From the NCBI RefSeq assembly GCF_900105985.1, contig NZ_FNUB01000005.1, positions 620,001 to 684,000 on the forward strand: a stretch of DNA of 64,000 bases. Direction: 5' to 3'. Below, in pieces: positions 52,196-60,545 of this stretch. Source of the DNA: Tenacibaculum sp. MAR_2010_89. GTDB lineage: Bacteria; Bacteroidota; Bacteroidia; Flavobacteriales; Flavobacteriaceae. The notes under the pieces are model-generated. The model was not told the origin of the DNA and searched no databases. It saw only the letters and a program-made list of their open reading frames with translations. Each line of letters starts with the position of its first letter. The first letter of the stretch is position 1. Both the position numbers and the translations under genes were made by a program.

Positions 52196-53128
52196 ATGAA
52201 TTTTAAATCACTACCACAATTACTAGATTATTTCAGAGAAGAAAGTACTTGTATTGAATATTATGAGAACATCAGATGGAAAGGAAACCCAACTTGTCCT
52301 CGTTGTGGTAGCGATAAGCCATATAAAACAAATAGAGGTTATAAATGTTCAAATAACGATTGCTATAAAAAATTTACAGTTAAGGTAGGAACGATATTTC
52401 AGAATAGTAAAATACCTATGAGAATTTGGTTTGCTGCGATATTTTTAGCAACGACATATAAGAAAGGTATAAGTTCTGTTCAACTAGCTTTAGATTTAGG
52501 AATTACTCAAAAGTCAGCTTGGTTTGTATTACACAGAATTAGAGAAATGCTAAAAGAAAGAGCACCTAAAATGTTAGGAAAGAATAATACTGTTGAGGTA
52601 GATGAGACTTATATTGGAGGTAGAGAAGGGAATAAGCATTTTAAGAAAAGACGTTCTTCTGTAAATAAATCATTTACTAATAACGGTAAGGTTTTTAACC
52701 CTAAGAAAACTGTTATTGGAGTTATAGAGCGTAAAGGAAAAGTTGTATTAAAGCATAGTCCTAATGCTCAAATAAATCACGTAAAGGCATTTATATCTAG
52801 TAGCGTTACCAAAGGTTCTACAATTTATTCAGATGAAGCGCCTGTATATAATTACTTAAAAAATAACTACACGCATAAAAGCGTTAAACATAGTGCCAAT
52901 AAATATGTGGTTGGAAATGTACATACAAACACAATAGAAAACTTTTGGAGTGTTTTAAAGCGTGGATTGTATGGTATTTATCATCAAGTAAGTGAGAAAC
53001 ACTTAAGTAGATATTTAGCTGAATATTCAGCTAGATTTAATACTCGTGAACTTTCTTCTCACGATAGATTTATAAAATTTCTTGGAAATGGAGAACACGT
53101 TTTATCTTACAAAAAACTAACTATATAA
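52196..53128 (+). CDS. ISXO2/IS1595-family DDE transposase
   Basis: 310 residues. N-terminal zinc ribbon (CPRCGSDKPY with CSNNDC, residues 34-59), a helix-turn-helix region (VQLALDLGITQKSAWFVLHR), then a DDE-type ISXO2-like catalytic domain: first Asp in VEVDETYIGGREGNKH, second in IYSDEAPVYN, and the third acidic position in NTIENFWSVLKRGLYG. The frame is intact and all catalytic acids are present, so it could be active. Terminal inverted repeats and target duplications could not be identified by eye. Confidence 0.9.
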   Translation: MNFKSLPQLLDYFREESTCIEYYENIRWKGNPTCPRCGSDKPYKTNRGYKCSNNDCYKKFTVKVGTIFQNSKIPMRIWFAAIFLATTYKKGISSVQLALDLGITQKSAWFVLHRIREMLKERAPKMLGKNNTVEVDETYIGGREGNKHFKKRRSSVNKSFTNNGKVFNPKKTVIGVIERKGKVVLKHSPNAQINHVKAFISSSVTKGSTIYSDEAPVYNYLKNNYTHKSVKHSANKYVVGNVHTNTIENFWSVLKRGLYGIYHQVSEKHLSRYLAEYSARFNTRELSSHDRFIKFLGNGEHVLSYKKLTI

Positions 53129-53151
53129 AAGATATTACATAAAGTATTATC

Positions 53152-53191
53152 AATAAGAGTATCTCATATAAGATACTCTTATTTTTTTTTT
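53152..53191 (+). terminator. Transposase terminator
   Basis: 13-bp stem AATAAGAGTATCT with complement, 6-nt loop, then a run of nine or more Ts. Confidence 0.9.
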
Positions 53192-53209
53192 AATCAAAAA
53201 CTTAAAATT

Positions 53210-53383
53210 ATGAGCAAACAAAAAATAGAAGTTGCAAACAAAATTAAATCATTAATAGACGAATTGAATGTTGAGCTTAAGAAAGCTAAAGAAAATAATT
53301 TAATAATCGATATAGAGCTACCTTATCCAACTGTCGGAAGAAATGATATAAATTATGATATTTATGAGAAAGTTAATTATTAA
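53210..53383 (+). CDS. Small charged helical protein (57 residues)
   Basis: Starts ATG at 53210. First 30 residues are a charged amphipathic helix (KIEVANKIKSLIDELNVELK), then a tyrosine-rich tail (NYDIYEKVNY). No family known. It follows the transposase terminator by 18 bp and its stop abuts that of the next, convergent ORF. Confidence 0.45.
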   Translation: MSKQKIEVANKIKSLIDELNVELKKAKENNLIIDIELPYPTVGRNDINYDIYEKVNY

Positions 53384-53545
53384 CTATTTACATTTTTCTT
53401 TGATTAGTAGTTCAATTCTGTCATGATCCCTTCTACGCCCATCTAATTCTCTTTTAATATCTTGAAGTTCAAGTTTAATTTCTGATTGATTACGTTTAAT
53501 TGCTTTAATTCCTTCTAATAAGTCTGTTAAATCTTGTTGATTCAT
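53384..53545 (-). CDS. Small coiled-coil protein (53 residues)
   Basis: ATG at 53545, stop at 53384. Continuous predicted coiled coil with heptads (DLTDLLEGIKAIKRN, then IKLELQDIKRELDGRRRD). Convergent with the 57-residue ORF with no gap. Could be a dimeric regulator fragment or a passenger; unknown. Confidence 0.45.
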   Translation of the reverse strand: MNQQDLTDLLEGIKAIKRNQSEIKLELQDIKRELDGRRRDHDRIELLIKEKCK

Positions 53546-53587
53546 TATGTTTAAAATTTAGTTATACCAAAATATATAATTAATTCG

Positions 53588-53595
53588 TAAATTTG
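53588..53595 (+). promoter_or_regulatory. -7 box of the 50-residue ORF
   Basis: TAAATTTG ending 4 nt before the ATG at 53600; implies a very short leader. Confidence 0.45.
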
Positions 53596-53599
53596 TTAT

Positions 53600-53752
53600 A
53601 TGTCAGAGAGCAAAAAGAAAATAATAGAAGGTAAGAAAGAACCTAAACAAGTTAATCGAGAAGATAAAAACGATAAACTTAAAATCAATGGTACTTTAGA
53701 TGATGTTCTTGGCATGTCTGTACCAGAGTTAACAATTCAACAAACAAAATAA
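53600..53752 (+). CDS. Small basic protein (50 residues) with TLDDVLGMSV tail
   Basis: Lys-rich N-terminal half (ESKKKIIEGKKEPKQVNR) and a conserved-looking ending (INGTLDDVLGMSVPEL). The tail resembles short DDVL/FDEV endings of small proteins from mobile elements, but I cannot name a family. It is immediately upstream of the structured stretch at 53757 and may share its transcript. Confidence 0.45.
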   Translation: MSESKKKIIEGKKEPKQVNREDKNDKLKINGTLDDVLGMSVPELTIQQTK

Positions 53753-53756
53753 TATA

Positions 53757-53935
53757 TCTCTATAAATCGGTTTTGACCGTTTAGCTAGAGTAGCTTGTCT
53801 ACATCAAGGCATTAGCAGTTTATAGATAGTTCTTATTCTTATTAGCGAAAGCTGGAAAGTTTAAATTTTGGTATATCCGCCTGTATTGATAACAGGAAGT
53901 AAGTATTTTGTTGCTTACGAAATTTAACTTTTTAA
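53757..53935 (+). ncRNA. Candidate structured RNA downstream of the element
   Basis: An outer 7-bp stem CTATAAA/TTTATAG (53760-53766, 53819-53825) encloses two hairpins (CGGT-TTTG-ACCG; AGCTA-GAG-TAGCT). Next is AGC-GAAA-GCT, a GNRA tetraloop (53844-53853). Then a 10-bp bulged stem (53858-53868 with 53920-53929) encloses CCTGT/ACAGG and GTAAG/CTTAC hairpins, and the 3' side runs into TTTTT. This nested order is unlikely to be chance. Plus strand is preferred because of the T-run. Confidence 0.5.
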
Positions 53936-54148
53936 AAAATCACAAAAACTTAACGTAAAACAAAACTATATTGGCTTGTCCCAAGTTGTATATAGTTGCC
54001 TATATTAAAAATAATTAAACGATTACATTCATTTACAAACGAAAACAAATGTTTACTAACCTATTATGATTTGGTTTGTATTGCATCTTTGCAGAGTCAA
54101 TTCAAATGAATGACAAAATCTTAACTGTTTAACGAAAAAAATAATAAT
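53936..54148. other. Gap before ssb with one long hairpin
   Basis: No gene. An 8-bp inverted repeat AACTATAT/ATATAGTT (53964-53971, 53990-53997) encloses a CTTG/CAAG stem. Closer to ssb a CATCTTTG (near 54090) is one base off the -7 consensus and may be the ssb promoter. Confidence 0.5.
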
Positions 54149-54484
54149 ATGAACGCACTAAAAAACAGAGTACAGTTAATTGGAAACTTAGGAAATGATC
54201 CAGAAATTATCACTTTAGAAAGTGGTAAAAAACTAGCTAAATTTTCAATAGCAACTAATGAAACGTACAAGAACTCTACAGGGGAAAAGGTAACTGACAC
54301 ACAATGGCACAATATTGTAGCTTGGAACAAAACAGCAGAAATCATTGAAAAATATTTAGAAAAAGGAAACGAAGTTGTTATTGAAGGGAAATTAACATCA
54401 CGCTCTTTTGATGATAAAGAAGGTAATAAACGATATGTAACAGAGGTAGTTTGTAATGAATTATTAATGTTAGGAAACAAATAA
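54149..54484 (+). CDS. ssb: Short single-stranded DNA-binding protein
   Basis: 111 residues. OB-fold SSB: LKNRVQLIGNLGNDPEI, TQWHNIVAWNKTAEIIEKYL, VIEGKLTSRSFDDKEGNKRYVTEV-like strand order. It stops right after the OB-fold (NELLMLGNK) with no disordered linker or acidic tip, so it lacks the usual site for partner proteins. Likely an accessory paralog rather than the housekeeping SSB, or a form specialised for a mobile element or competence. Confidence 0.9.
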   Translation: MNALKNRVQLIGNLGNDPEIITLESGKKLAKFSIATNETYKNSTGEKVTDTQWHNIVAWNKTAEIIEKYLEKGNEVVIEGKLTSRSFDDKEGNKRYVTEVVCNELLMLGNK

Positions 54485-54566
54485 GTGGGGAATTTGCTAT
54501 TAAACTAAGTGCATAAAGAGCACAAAACCGAAGTTTTTAAAACTTCAAATTGAAAAAGAAAAGAAT

Positions 54567-54606
54567 AAAAGAGACTGTTTCAAAAGCTATGACAGTCTCT
54601 TTTTTG
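54567..54606. terminator. Bidirectional terminator between ssb and the threonine operon
   Basis: 12-bp stem AAAAGAGACTGT with complement, 13-nt loop, T-tract on the plus side and on the minus side. Confidence 0.85.
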
Positions 54607-54619
54607 TGTTTTAGGCAAG

Positions 54620-55567
54620 TTATTTATTAAATACAGTTTTAAATTCATTAATAGAAATACTTAATATTGAATCAGCCAAATTTTTCATTGAAACATAATG
54701 GTTTTTCATTGAGGGTATAACATTTATATAATTGAAGTTTTGATGCCTCCAAAAAGCAGTTGCAGTTGCTCCGTAAATTGTAAAAGCTTGTAGAGCTTCA
54801 ATTTCTACTTCTTTTAATTTTATGTTTTGCTGGTATCCTTTAAGTAATTTTTTAGCTTTATGTAGGTTTATTGTTTCTTCTTGACAGCAAGTTCCAACAA
54901 TCATCATTCCAATATCGAATACACGATAGTAATAACAAGCTTCTTCAAAATCCATAATAGTACCAGTTTTTAGGTCATCACTAACAATAATGTTACTGTA
55001 AAAAATATCGCTATGTATCAATGATTTTGGTAGTTCTGGATATATGTATTTTTTGATATAGGTTTTTACCTCTTTTAACCATTTATAAAAAGAAGAATCT
55101 GGTGCGTAAACCTGTACTTCATCAAAACGATCTATACTACCATAATTTAAAGTTTTTGGAACATAATTAGGTACTTTTACTTGATGTAGCTTAGCTAACT
55201 CTTCACCTAAATAAACTAGTAGGTTATCAGGAAAATCCTGTAGTATATCACCTTCAATAAATTCTTTTAGTATAATAGGTTTATTACTAAATGTTACAGT
55301 AAGTTTTCCTGTTTTTGCCTTTACTAATTTTGAAGTACTAAAATTATTACGTTCAAGATAGTTTAATAAAGAAGCTAATTCTTCTGCTTCTTGAACTGAC
55401 TTTTGTTCACAAACTGTTAATACAAACGCTTTACCATTTGTGTTTATTAAATAATTAGTATTCTCAGAACCACCACTTAATATTTTATAAGAAGTTACTT
55501 TTTCAATACCGTAATGAATTAAAATGGTTTGTATGCTCTCATCATTTAAAACTGTATACTGTGCCAT
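54620..55567 (-). CDS. Homoserine kinase type II-like (APH-fold) kinase
   Basis: 315 residues. Aminoglycoside phosphotransferase fold: ILSGGSENTNYLI (nucleotide loop), PIILKEFIEG (hinge), catalytic SLIHSDIFYSNIIVSDD and metal site TIMDFEEACYY. This is the ThrB2-type homoserine kinase family, unrelated to GHMP ThrB. The gene for threonine synthase precedes it by 1 bp, which supports homoserine phosphorylation, but related kinases act on other amino alcohols. Last gene of the operon. Confidence 0.75.
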   Translation of the reverse strand: MAQYTVLNDESIQTILIHYGIEKVTSYKILSGGSENTNYLINTNGKAFVLTVCEQKSVQEAEELASLLNYLERNNFSTSKLVKAKTGKLTVTFSNKPIILKEFIEGDILQDFPDNLLVYLGEELAKLHQVKVPNYVPKTLNYGSIDRFDEVQVYAPDSSFYKWLKEVKTYIKKYIYPELPKSLIHSDIFYSNIIVSDDLKTGTIMDFEEACYYYRVFDIGMMIVGTCCQEETINLHKAKKLLKGYQQNIKLKEVEIEALQAFTIYGATATAFWRHQNFNYINVIPSMKNHYVSMKNLADSILSISINEFKTVFNK

Positions 55568-55568
55568 A

Positions 55569-57020
55569 TTATTTTCCTTTTGTTAAATCCCAATTTGTTT
55601 CCATTGCATGTATAAGAGCTTCTTCTAAATATTCATGATTGCACAAATGAACTTTTTCACAAAGGCGTTTTTCATTTTCTATACTTTGATGTGTACCTGC
55701 TTTAGGTAGAACAGAAATGGATAGTGCCTTTTTTATTACCTCAGGAAATTTTGATGGATGTGCAGTTGCCAAACAAATCAATTTCTCATTACCTAAAACA
55801 TTTTTTAAAACATCAGTAGCATTTAATGATACTGCCCCATGCGGATCTAATAAATAAGATTCAGCAGTGTAAATTTCATTAATTAGATTTAGTGTTTCCT
55901 GGTCTGATGAACTGTTTGAAAGGAATCCCTTTTTATAGGTTTCAAAAGTTTCTTTATCGAATGTTACATTTCCAGTAGTTTTAAACTCATCCATCCATTT
56001 TTTTATCCTTTCAGTATCTTTATCTATACAGAAATATAAATACCTCCAAAAATTAAACGGAATTAAAATATCTATTGCAGAAGAAGGTGTTTCAATGATT
56101 TCTTCTTTGGTAAATCTTCCTTCTGAAAATATACGATGTAAACAAGCATTTTTATTATTGGCAGCTACTAAATATTTTATAGGTAATCCCATTTTACGGG
56201 CTAGTCCACCAGCGCATAAATTACCAAATCCACCAGAAGGTACTGACATATTAACTTGTTCACCAACGGTATCAACAACTTGCAGATATCCATAAAAATA
56301 ATGAACAGTTTGCATCATCACACGTCCCCAATTAATAGAGTTAACACTTGATAATTTTAGTTTTTCCTTAAATGGTTTATTAGCATATAGCTTACTTATT
56401 ACTGCATCTAAATCATCACCACCATCAGGACAGTTTGATACACCAACAGGATGAACATTCGCTTGCTGTAAAGTGGTCATTTGACGTTCTTGTTCTTCAG
56501 TAATTAATCCTTTTGGGTATAACACCCAGGCATCTATATTTGATTTTCCCGCTGCAAAATATGCTGTGGCTGGACCGGTATCACCTGTAGTAGCTACAAC
56601 AATAGTAAGGTGCTCTTTTTTTCGTTCTAAAAAAAAGTTAACCAAATTCACTAAAAAAGCCAACCCTACATCTTTAAATGAAATTGTTGGACCATGAAAC
56701 AACTCCATAATGTAGGTATCTTTTCTAGATTTTATTTTATATAATGGAATAATCTCTTTCTTTTCGAAAGGAGCATAGGCCGTTTGCAGTATGCCTTTTA
56801 ATTCATTTTCGGAAATAATAGAGCGATCTATGAATAAAGAAAGGATTTCGAAAGCTAATTCTACATAACTTAAATCTTTCCATTCTTTTAATTGCTCTTC
56901 TTTAATTTCTGGCAATATTTCAGGAACATATAATCCTCCATCAAGAGCAAAACCATCTAATATTGCTGTTTCAAAATCAACAGGTTTTCCACCTCCTTTA
57001 TTACTAACAAATTGAAGCAT
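55569..57020 (-). CDS. thrC: Threonine synthase
   Basis: 483 residues. PLP enzyme converting O-phosphohomoserine to threonine. LFHGPTISFKDVGLAFL carries the PLP Lys (about 113); GDTGPATAYFAAG binds phosphate; SVNSINWGRVMMQ; SGGFGNLCAGGLARKMGL. The length fits the long bacterial type. It sits between ornithine cyclodeaminase-like and kinase genes with 1-bp gaps. Many Flavobacteriaceae have a separate thrA-thrB-thrC locus, so this may be a second copy. Confidence 0.88.
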   Translation of the reverse strand: MLQFVSNKGGGKPVDFETAILDGFALDGGLYVPEILPEIKEEQLKEWKDLSYVELAFEILSLFIDRSIISENELKGILQTAYAPFEKKEIIPLYKIKSRKDTYIMELFHGPTISFKDVGLAFLVNLVNFFLERKKEHLTIVVATTGDTGPATAYFAAGKSNIDAWVLYPKGLITEEQERQMTTLQQANVHPVGVSNCPDGGDDLDAVISKLYANKPFKEKLKLSSVNSINWGRVMMQTVHYFYGYLQVVDTVGEQVNMSVPSGGFGNLCAGGLARKMGLPIKYLVAANNKNACLHRIFSEGRFTKEEIIETPSSAIDILIPFNFWRYLYFCIDKDTERIKKWMDEFKTTGNVTFDKETFETYKKGFLSNSSSDQETLNLINEIYTAESYLLDPHGAVSLNATDVLKNVLGNEKLICLATAHPSKFPEVIKKALSISVLPKAGTHQSIENEKRLCEKVHLCNHEYLEEALIHAMETNWDLTKGK

Positions 57021-57021
57021 T

Positions 57022-57975
57022 TTATTTATTTTTTAAGTAGCCGTTATACACCGCTTTAGTTATCATAATATCTTGTACAGCTACTCCAGTTAAATCAACA
57101 ATTGTAATTTGACTGTCCTTCGTTCGTTGTAATTTTAAATCTTGAACTGCAGTTCCTAATTCAATGACTGTATTTTCTGAAATTTTACCATCACTAACAG
57201 CTTTATAAATTTCTCCTCTACTTTTACTCTGTGGAATACTATCAGCAATAACAATGTCTGCCTTTTTTAGTAATTCACTTTCTAATTCTTGTTTATGTTC
57301 TGTATCTGAACCAACTGCTGTAATATGTGTTCCTACTTGAATATCTTCTGCTTTTAATAAAGCGATTTCAGAAGGTGTAGTAGTTACTATAAGGTTACAG
57401 TTTTTTGCGATTTCAGAAGGTGATTCTGCAATTTGAATATTAAAATCAGTACCAAGTTCTTGAACAAACTTTTTTACATTCTCTTTGTTTCTTCCCCAAA
57501 CCCAAACAGAAGAACAAGGTGTATGTTTTTGAAGATATTGTAATTGTAATTTTGCTTGTATTCCAGTTCCAATAATTCCGATTGCTTTTATTTTTTTTGG
57601 AGCAAAATACCTTGCTGCTAAAGCACCTGCTGCTGCTGTACGAATATCAGTCAAATGCCCTTCATCTAATAAAATAGCTTTTGGAACTCCTGTTTTTTGA
57701 TCGAATAATAACATTAATCCTTGACTAGAAGCAATTCCTAATTTTACATTATCATAAAATCCAGATGCAACTTTAATTACATAATAGTCATCATTTTTAA
57801 TATATCCGTATTTGATATGTGCATCTCCTTTAGGTTTTTCAAATAATAATTCTCCAACAGGAGGAACTACTGTATTTCCATTACTATATTGAATGAATCC
57901 TTCTTCCATAGCAGCTATTATATCTATGTTTTTTAGTATGGATTTTATTTCTTCTAAATTAATAACAGTCGCCAT
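57022..57975 (-). CDS. Ornithine cyclodeaminase/mu-crystallin family protein
   Basis: 317 residues. Rossmann core with IGIIGTGIQAKLQLQYL near 130 and KYGYIKNDDYYVIKVASGFYDN upstream; AAGALAARYFAPKK before the fold. The family includes ornithine cyclodeaminase, alanine dehydrogenase, ketimine reductases and EutC. It overlaps the dehydratase gene by 17 bp; the dehydratase-plus-cyclodeaminase pair recalls EutB-EutC of ectoine breakdown. Substrate cannot be fixed. Confidence 0.78.
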   Translation of the reverse strand: MATVINLEEIKSILKNIDIIAAMEEGFIQYSNGNTVVPPVGELLFEKPKGDAHIKYGYIKNDDYYVIKVASGFYDNVKLGIASSQGLMLLFDQKTGVPKAILLDEGHLTDIRTAAAGALAARYFAPKKIKAIGIIGTGIQAKLQLQYLQKHTPCSSVWVWGRNKENVKKFVQELGTDFNIQIAESPSEIAKNCNLIVTTTPSEIALLKAEDIQVGTHITAVGSDTEHKQELESELLKKADIVIADSIPQSKSRGEIYKAVSDGKISENTVIELGTAVQDLKLQRTKDSQITIVDLTGVAVQDIMITKAVYNGYLKNK

Positions 57976-58924
57976 AATTTTTGTTTATTTCAGTTAATAA
58001 TTGTTTGTTTATTTTTTTTCCTGTTAAAACTACTACCACATTTTTATTGCGATATTTATCTCCATTTAATAATGCTGCAACTGGTAATGCAGCAGTAGGT
58101 TCTACTGTTGTTTCATGAAATTTATATAAAAAGGCTACTGCTTTTTTTATATCTTCTTCTTTAATTGTTTCAACATGAGAAAGGTGTTTTTTACAAATAA
58201 TAAATGTTAAGGAGTTCTCTTCTATTCCTCCTGCAGCAGCATCAGCAATCGTACTATATTTACTTGGAGAAACAATTTTATTTATTTTTATAGATTGTTC
58301 CATTTCTGAAGCATTTATTGGTTGACTACCTACAATAGTTACATTTTTGTTTTCTGAAAAATAAGAACAAATTCCAGAAATAAGTCCACCACCACCAATA
58401 GGAACTATAACCGTATCTACTTCAGGAAATTGTTCTGCTATTTCAATAGCAATTGTTCCTTGCCCTTTTATAATTTCTGGATCATTATATGGGTGAATCA
58501 AAACTCCATCAATTTCTTTAGCATATTCTCTTGCTTTCCGCTCAGTTTCCATACTAGAATTTCCGTACAAAACGGTTTCAAAAGCATATTTAGAAATTCC
58601 TGTTAATTTTTCTTCTCTAATGTTTTTTGGTAAAAATAACTTCCCTTTAAATCCAAATTTATCTGAAGCATATCCAAATGCTGCTGCGTGATTTCCTGTT
58701 GAAGCTGCTACAAAGGTTTTGTTAAAGTCCTTTTTGTTAATACTCTTTAATTTCGTTAGCACACCTCGTATTTTAAATGAATCTGTTATCTGTAAATGTT
58801 CCATTTTTAAATACACATTCGCGCCAGAAATAGCACTCAATTTTGGAGAGTGTACTAAAGGTGTTTTTAAAATATCATCTTTAATATTTTTATAAGCGAT
58901 CTCAATATCTTTTTTATGTACCAC
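57959..58924 (-). CDS. Threonine/serine dehydratase-like PLP enzyme
   Basis: 321 residues from a GTG start. Fold-type II PLP enzyme: DSFKIRGVLTKL holds the PLP Lys (about 52), ASTGNHAAAFGYAS, PIGGGGLISGICSYFS, PTAALPVAALL near the end. It has no C-terminal ACT regulatory domain, so it is of the catabolic/short type (TdcB, serine racemase, EutB). It forms a pair with the following cyclodeaminase-like gene (17-bp overlap) and starts 9 bp after the peptidase fusion. Confidence 0.82.
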   Translation of the reverse strand: MVHKKDIEIAYKNIKDDILKTPLVHSPKLSAISGANVYLKMEHLQITDSFKIRGVLTKLKSINKKDFNKTFVAASTGNHAAAFGYASDKFGFKGKLFLPKNIREEKLTGISKYAFETVLYGNSSMETERKAREYAKEIDGVLIHPYNDPEIIKGQGTIAIEIAEQFPEVDTVIVPIGGGGLISGICSYFSENKNVTIVGSQPINASEMEQSIKINKIVSPSKYSTIADAAAGGIEENSLTFIICKKHLSHVETIKEEDIKKAVAFLYKFHETTVEPTAALPVAALLNGDKYRNKNVVVVLTGKKINKQLLTEINKNYGDCY

Positions 58925-58933
58925 TTTGATGAA

Positions 58934-60415
58934 TTATTTAGTTGGGAAATTTTGATCTATATTTTCAATGGTCTTTTGAATTAGTTTCACAACATTTTTA
59001 TAAAACGTAGGATTTATATTTTCAAAATCATCTGTTGGTTTATGATAACTAGGATGATCTTCTTCACTAAAAGTGATGTTTGGAATTCCTTTTTTATGAA
59101 ATGGACCATTATCTGATGAGAACATCCAATAATCTTTCGTTTTATCATTAGGATTATCATGTCCGTAAGACACTTTTAAAGAACTTGTTTTTGCTACTTT
59201 TTCAACCAAAGATTTAAATTGTGGATATGGATAAGTACCTACAACATAAATCTCGTTTTTTGGATTACGACTAATCATGTCAAAATTAAAATTCAATTGA
59301 ATATCTTCTAAAGGTATTGGTGGATTTTCAACAAAAAACTTAGAGCCATGTAATCCTAATTCTTCAGCATCAAAAGCTGCAAAAATGATAGAATGTTCTG
59401 GCTGATGACTTTTGAAGTGTTTTGCCAAAACTAATAATGCAGCAGTACCCGATGCATTGTCATCAGCTCCATTATAAATAGTATCATTAACAATACCTAA
59501 ATGATCATAATGAGCACCAATAACAATATATTTGTTTGGATATTTTTTTCCTTTTATGTACCCAATGATGTTTGTCCCTTCTCGTTTCTTAGTCGTTTTT
59601 TTATTAATGAAGGTGAAAGGAGAATTATAGGTGTTGTTAAATTTCCCTAACCCAACATTTTCAAAATAAGTAGTAATTAAATCTTGAGCTAGTTGATTGT
59701 TTTCTGTCCCTCTACCTTTAAATTCATTAGAAGAGAGTTTTTCTTGTAAACTCAGTAATTCTGATCTCGTATCTGTTGTAATATTATAATTAATAATTTC
59801 TTCTGAAGTCATCCAGTGAATACCATCAGCAGGAGCAGCTTTAAGAGTGTACCAATAGAAATCAGTAGGGATTTCCATTTCTTTATAGTAGTTTAAATAC
59901 TTTTTATGTTCTTCATGCTCTTTAGGAAAATCTAAAGCAACCTTATCTCCACCAGACCAAGAATGAACTCCTAGCTTAGCTGTTGGATGTACTTGTCTTT
60001 TAGTTCCAGCTAAAAACATATCTGTTCCTCCAGAAGCTACCATTCCATTTTTTGGAAGATAGGTGTTTATATTACGTTTTCTAATTTCTTGAGATGCTAC
60101 CAAGTTAACTTCATCATCAATAGATCCACCAACATTAACCATAGTAATTGTTGTTATTTGTGGATTGTTATCTAATACTTTTTTTATATCAGTAAGTGTA
60201 TTACTATATATAATTCCTTTCATGTAAAGAGTGTCTTTACTTGTTTGGTTTTCCTTAAAATAGAATTCAGCAACTTGTTCACCTTCCATTTTCATGAGCA
60301 TTTTTTGTCCTAATGCAGATACGTATAGTACTTGAGGGAAAAAGAAAATTAGAATTACAGTTAAAACACCAATTGTTAATAGTCCAATGAGACTTTTTTT
60401 AATGAATTTTTTCAT
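58934..60415 (-). CDS. ClpP-like domain fused to M28 metallopeptidase
   Basis: 493 residues. A membrane helix (about 8-28), then a ClpP/crotonase-like domain (about 60-200): VNVGGSIDDEVNL, GMVASGGTDMFLAGT (position of the Ser nucleophile) and GVHSWSGGDKVA (His region). Then an M28 zinc peptidase (about 270-490): IVIGAHYDHLG, NGADDNASGTAAL, DAEELGLHGSKFF (catalytic Glu), FSSDNGPFHKKGIP, SYHKPTDDF. It faces the periplasm. It is the first gene of the operon, ahead of the dehydratase. The fusion suggests a two-step peptide-trimming enzyme whose amino acids feed the downstream enzymes; this is inference. Confidence 0.8.
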   Translation of the reverse strand: MKKFIKKSLIGLLTIGVLTVILIFFFPQVLYVSALGQKMLMKMEGEQVAEFYFKENQTSKDTLYMKGIIYSNTLTDIKKVLDNNPQITTITMVNVGGSIDDEVNLVASQEIRKRNINTYLPKNGMVASGGTDMFLAGTKRQVHPTAKLGVHSWSGGDKVALDFPKEHEEHKKYLNYYKEMEIPTDFYWYTLKAAPADGIHWMTSEEIINYNITTDTRSELLSLQEKLSSNEFKGRGTENNQLAQDLITTYFENVGLGKFNNTYNSPFTFINKKTTKKREGTNIIGYIKGKKYPNKYIVIGAHYDHLGIVNDTIYNGADDNASGTAALLVLAKHFKSHQPEHSIIFAAFDAEELGLHGSKFFVENPPIPLEDIQLNFNFDMISRNPKNEIYVVGTYPYPQFKSLVEKVAKTSSLKVSYGHDNPNDKTKDYWMFSSDNGPFHKKGIPNITFSEEDHPSYHKPTDDFENINPTFYKNVVKLIQKTIENIDQNFPTK

Positions 60416-60440
60416 TTTTTATGTTTTTAAAATTGGTATA

Positions 60441-60492
60441 AAAAAAACTCCGTACACCAATTAGTTATTACTAATTAAGGTATACGGAGTTT
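60441..60492 (-). terminator. Terminator in the leader of the peptidase-threonine operon
   Basis: On the minus strand a 14-bp stem (AAACTCCGTATACC with GGTGTACGGAGTTT, one mismatch or wobble), inner TTAGT/ACTAA stem, then eight Ts. It lies 25 nt before the ATG of the peptidase fusion. A competing hairpin TACGGA-AAC-TCCGTA uses the 5' arm, so it can act as a terminator/antiterminator switch. It also terminates the WYL gene transcript. Confidence 0.75.
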
Positions 60493-60545
60493 CCGTAAGA
60501 AATAAAACCTATTTTCCCAATGTCTTCCTTATGATAGAAAATAAG

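Larger units (their letters stand above)
52100..53195 (+). mobile_element. IS1595-type insertion element, boundaries unresolved
   Basis: Minimum extent from the control region through the transposase and its terminator. If the divergent winged-helix-like gene and the small ORFs up to 53752 are passengers, the unit is about 51.6-53.8 kb. No terminal repeat pair was found. Confidence 0.6.

Noticed and set aside
53964..53997. Attachment site or transposon end at the AACTATAT inverted repeat
   Set aside because: No matching copy was found on the other side of the element.
49850..54150. CRISPR array or IscB/TnpB guide RNA
   Set aside because: No regularly spaced direct repeats, and no HNH, RuvC or TnpB gene nearby.
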